From: Thermoplasmata archaeon
GTDB taxonomy: Archaea > Thermoplasmatota > DTKX01 > GCA-020343715
NCBI GenBank assembly: GCA_020343715.1
Contig: CP070808.1
Span: 1,837,158-1,851,144, forward strand
Length of the DNA stretch: 13,987 bases
Direction: 5' to 3'
Shown: positions 13,654 to 13,987 of the stretch, piece by piece
Position numbering within the stretch: position 1 is the stretch's first letter
Layout of the letters: each line of letters opens with the position of its first letter
Translations under genes and position numbers: made by a program
The notes under the pieces: model-generated
What the model was told of the DNA's origin: nothing
The model's input: only the letters and a program-made list of their open reading frames with translations
The model's database searches: none

Positions 13654-13987
13654 TTAAGCAAGCTTGCTGTCCAGCGCAGCCTCCAACGTCCGCTTGAGGC
13701 TGACCACCGTGTCGAAGTCCCCTATCTCCTCGGGGGCTATCCAACGGGCCTCTGTGTGCTCCCAGTCCAGCACCACCTCCACCCCCAGGTCCTCGAAGAG
13801 GAAGGGGTGGACGACCCACTCGGTGTCGTGCTCGGTGTCGAGGAACGTCAGAGGCTCGGCCTGCCTGACGAGCCTGATCTGGTCGGGCCTTGCGGAGACC
13901 TCCTCCTCCAGCTCCTTGTAGGCGGTCTCCATGGGCGTCTCGTCGACCTCCACGTAGCCTGAGACGCCTGCCCACTTGCCCTTGTTG
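13654..13987 (-). CDS. Nudix hydrolase, 5' end outside the window
   Basis: Partial gene: 110 codons plus stop are visible, and the frame runs off the window edge. The segment NKGKWAGVSGYVEVDETP followed by METAYKELEEEV carries a Nudix box in the form G-x5-E-x7-KE-x2-EE. The leading Arg is replaced by Lys, and the late Gly by Ser. The glutamates that bind metal are present. After it come WVVHPFLFED and an HTEARWIAPEEI segment typical of Nudix folds acting on nucleotide diphosphates. The C-terminus is complete, ending at TAA 13654. The substrate (NTP, NDP-sugar or other) cannot be told from this part. The ATG at 13953 is internal to the Nudix box region and is not the true start. Confidence 0.85.
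   Translation of the reverse strand, partial: NKGKWAGVSGYVEVDETPMETAYKELEEEVSARPDQIRLVRQAEPLTFLDTEHDTEWVVHPFLFEDLGVEVVLDWEHTEARWIAPEEIGDFDTVVSLKRTLEAALDSKLA

Noticed and set aside
13656..13667. 12-bp perfect palindrome AGCAAGCTTGCT
   Set aside because: It lies within the last codons of the Nudix gene, has no T-tract and no spacing that suggests a regulatory role.
1..13987. tRNA, rRNA, CRISPR arrays, insertion sequences, attachment sites
   Set aside because: No repeated spacer pattern, transposase motif, or tRNA/rRNA sequence was seen in either strand by eye.

Overview
The window is GC-rich archaeal chromosomal DNA with no mobile elements, rRNA or tRNA. Archaeal origin is suggested by TATA-box promoters about 25 nt upstream of start codons (several transcripts look leaderless), a lipoprotein with an archaeosortase-type PGF-CTERM tail, an archaeal/plant-type site-2 protease, and two archaeal-style sugar-1-phosphate nucleotidylyltransferases with hexapeptide-repeat C-termini. 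A euryarchaeal, possibly Thermoplasmatota, source is my inference. No 16S or ribosomal marker is present to confirm it.

Layout. 36-1693 (minus): a 142-aa cysteine-containing protein of unknown function followed by a 397-aa nucleotidylyltransferase, apparently one operon. 1867-2892 (plus): a second, divergently transcribed nucleotidylyltransferase. 2984-5182 (plus): an M50 site-2 protease carrying a very large extracytoplasmic region, overlapping by 4 nt the convergent gene for a PGF-CTERM lipoprotein (5179-6090, minus). 6246-6608 (plus): thioredoxin. 6657-6821 (minus): a 54-aa Cys-rich protein with a TTG start. 6888-8228 (minus): FolC. 8366-11920 (plus): one 1184-aa polypeptide joining serine hydroxymethyltransferase, a decayed GcvT copy and an intact GcvT. 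11980-12363 (plus): GcvH. 12372-12557 (minus): a Trm112-like zinc protein. 12598-13359 (minus): a nucleoside phosphorylase of the MTAP/PNP family. 13532-13630 (plus): a 32-aa protein. 13654 to the end (minus): the 3' part of a Nudix hydrolase gene.

The most coherent unit is the one-carbon block 6888-12363. FolC makes (poly)glutamylated folate, the fusion protein couples the two folate-dependent steps of glycine/serine interconversion, and GcvH carries the aminomethyl group. The P-protein and dihydrolipoamide dehydrogenase are not in the window. The presence of FolC implies that this archaeon uses tetrahydrofolate rather than only tetrahydromethanopterin. The fusion protein, with its degenerate middle GcvT copy, is the most unusual object here. 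The two nucleotidylyltransferases point to surface-glycan or N-glycan precursor synthesis, which fits the sequon-rich secreted domains encoded next to them.
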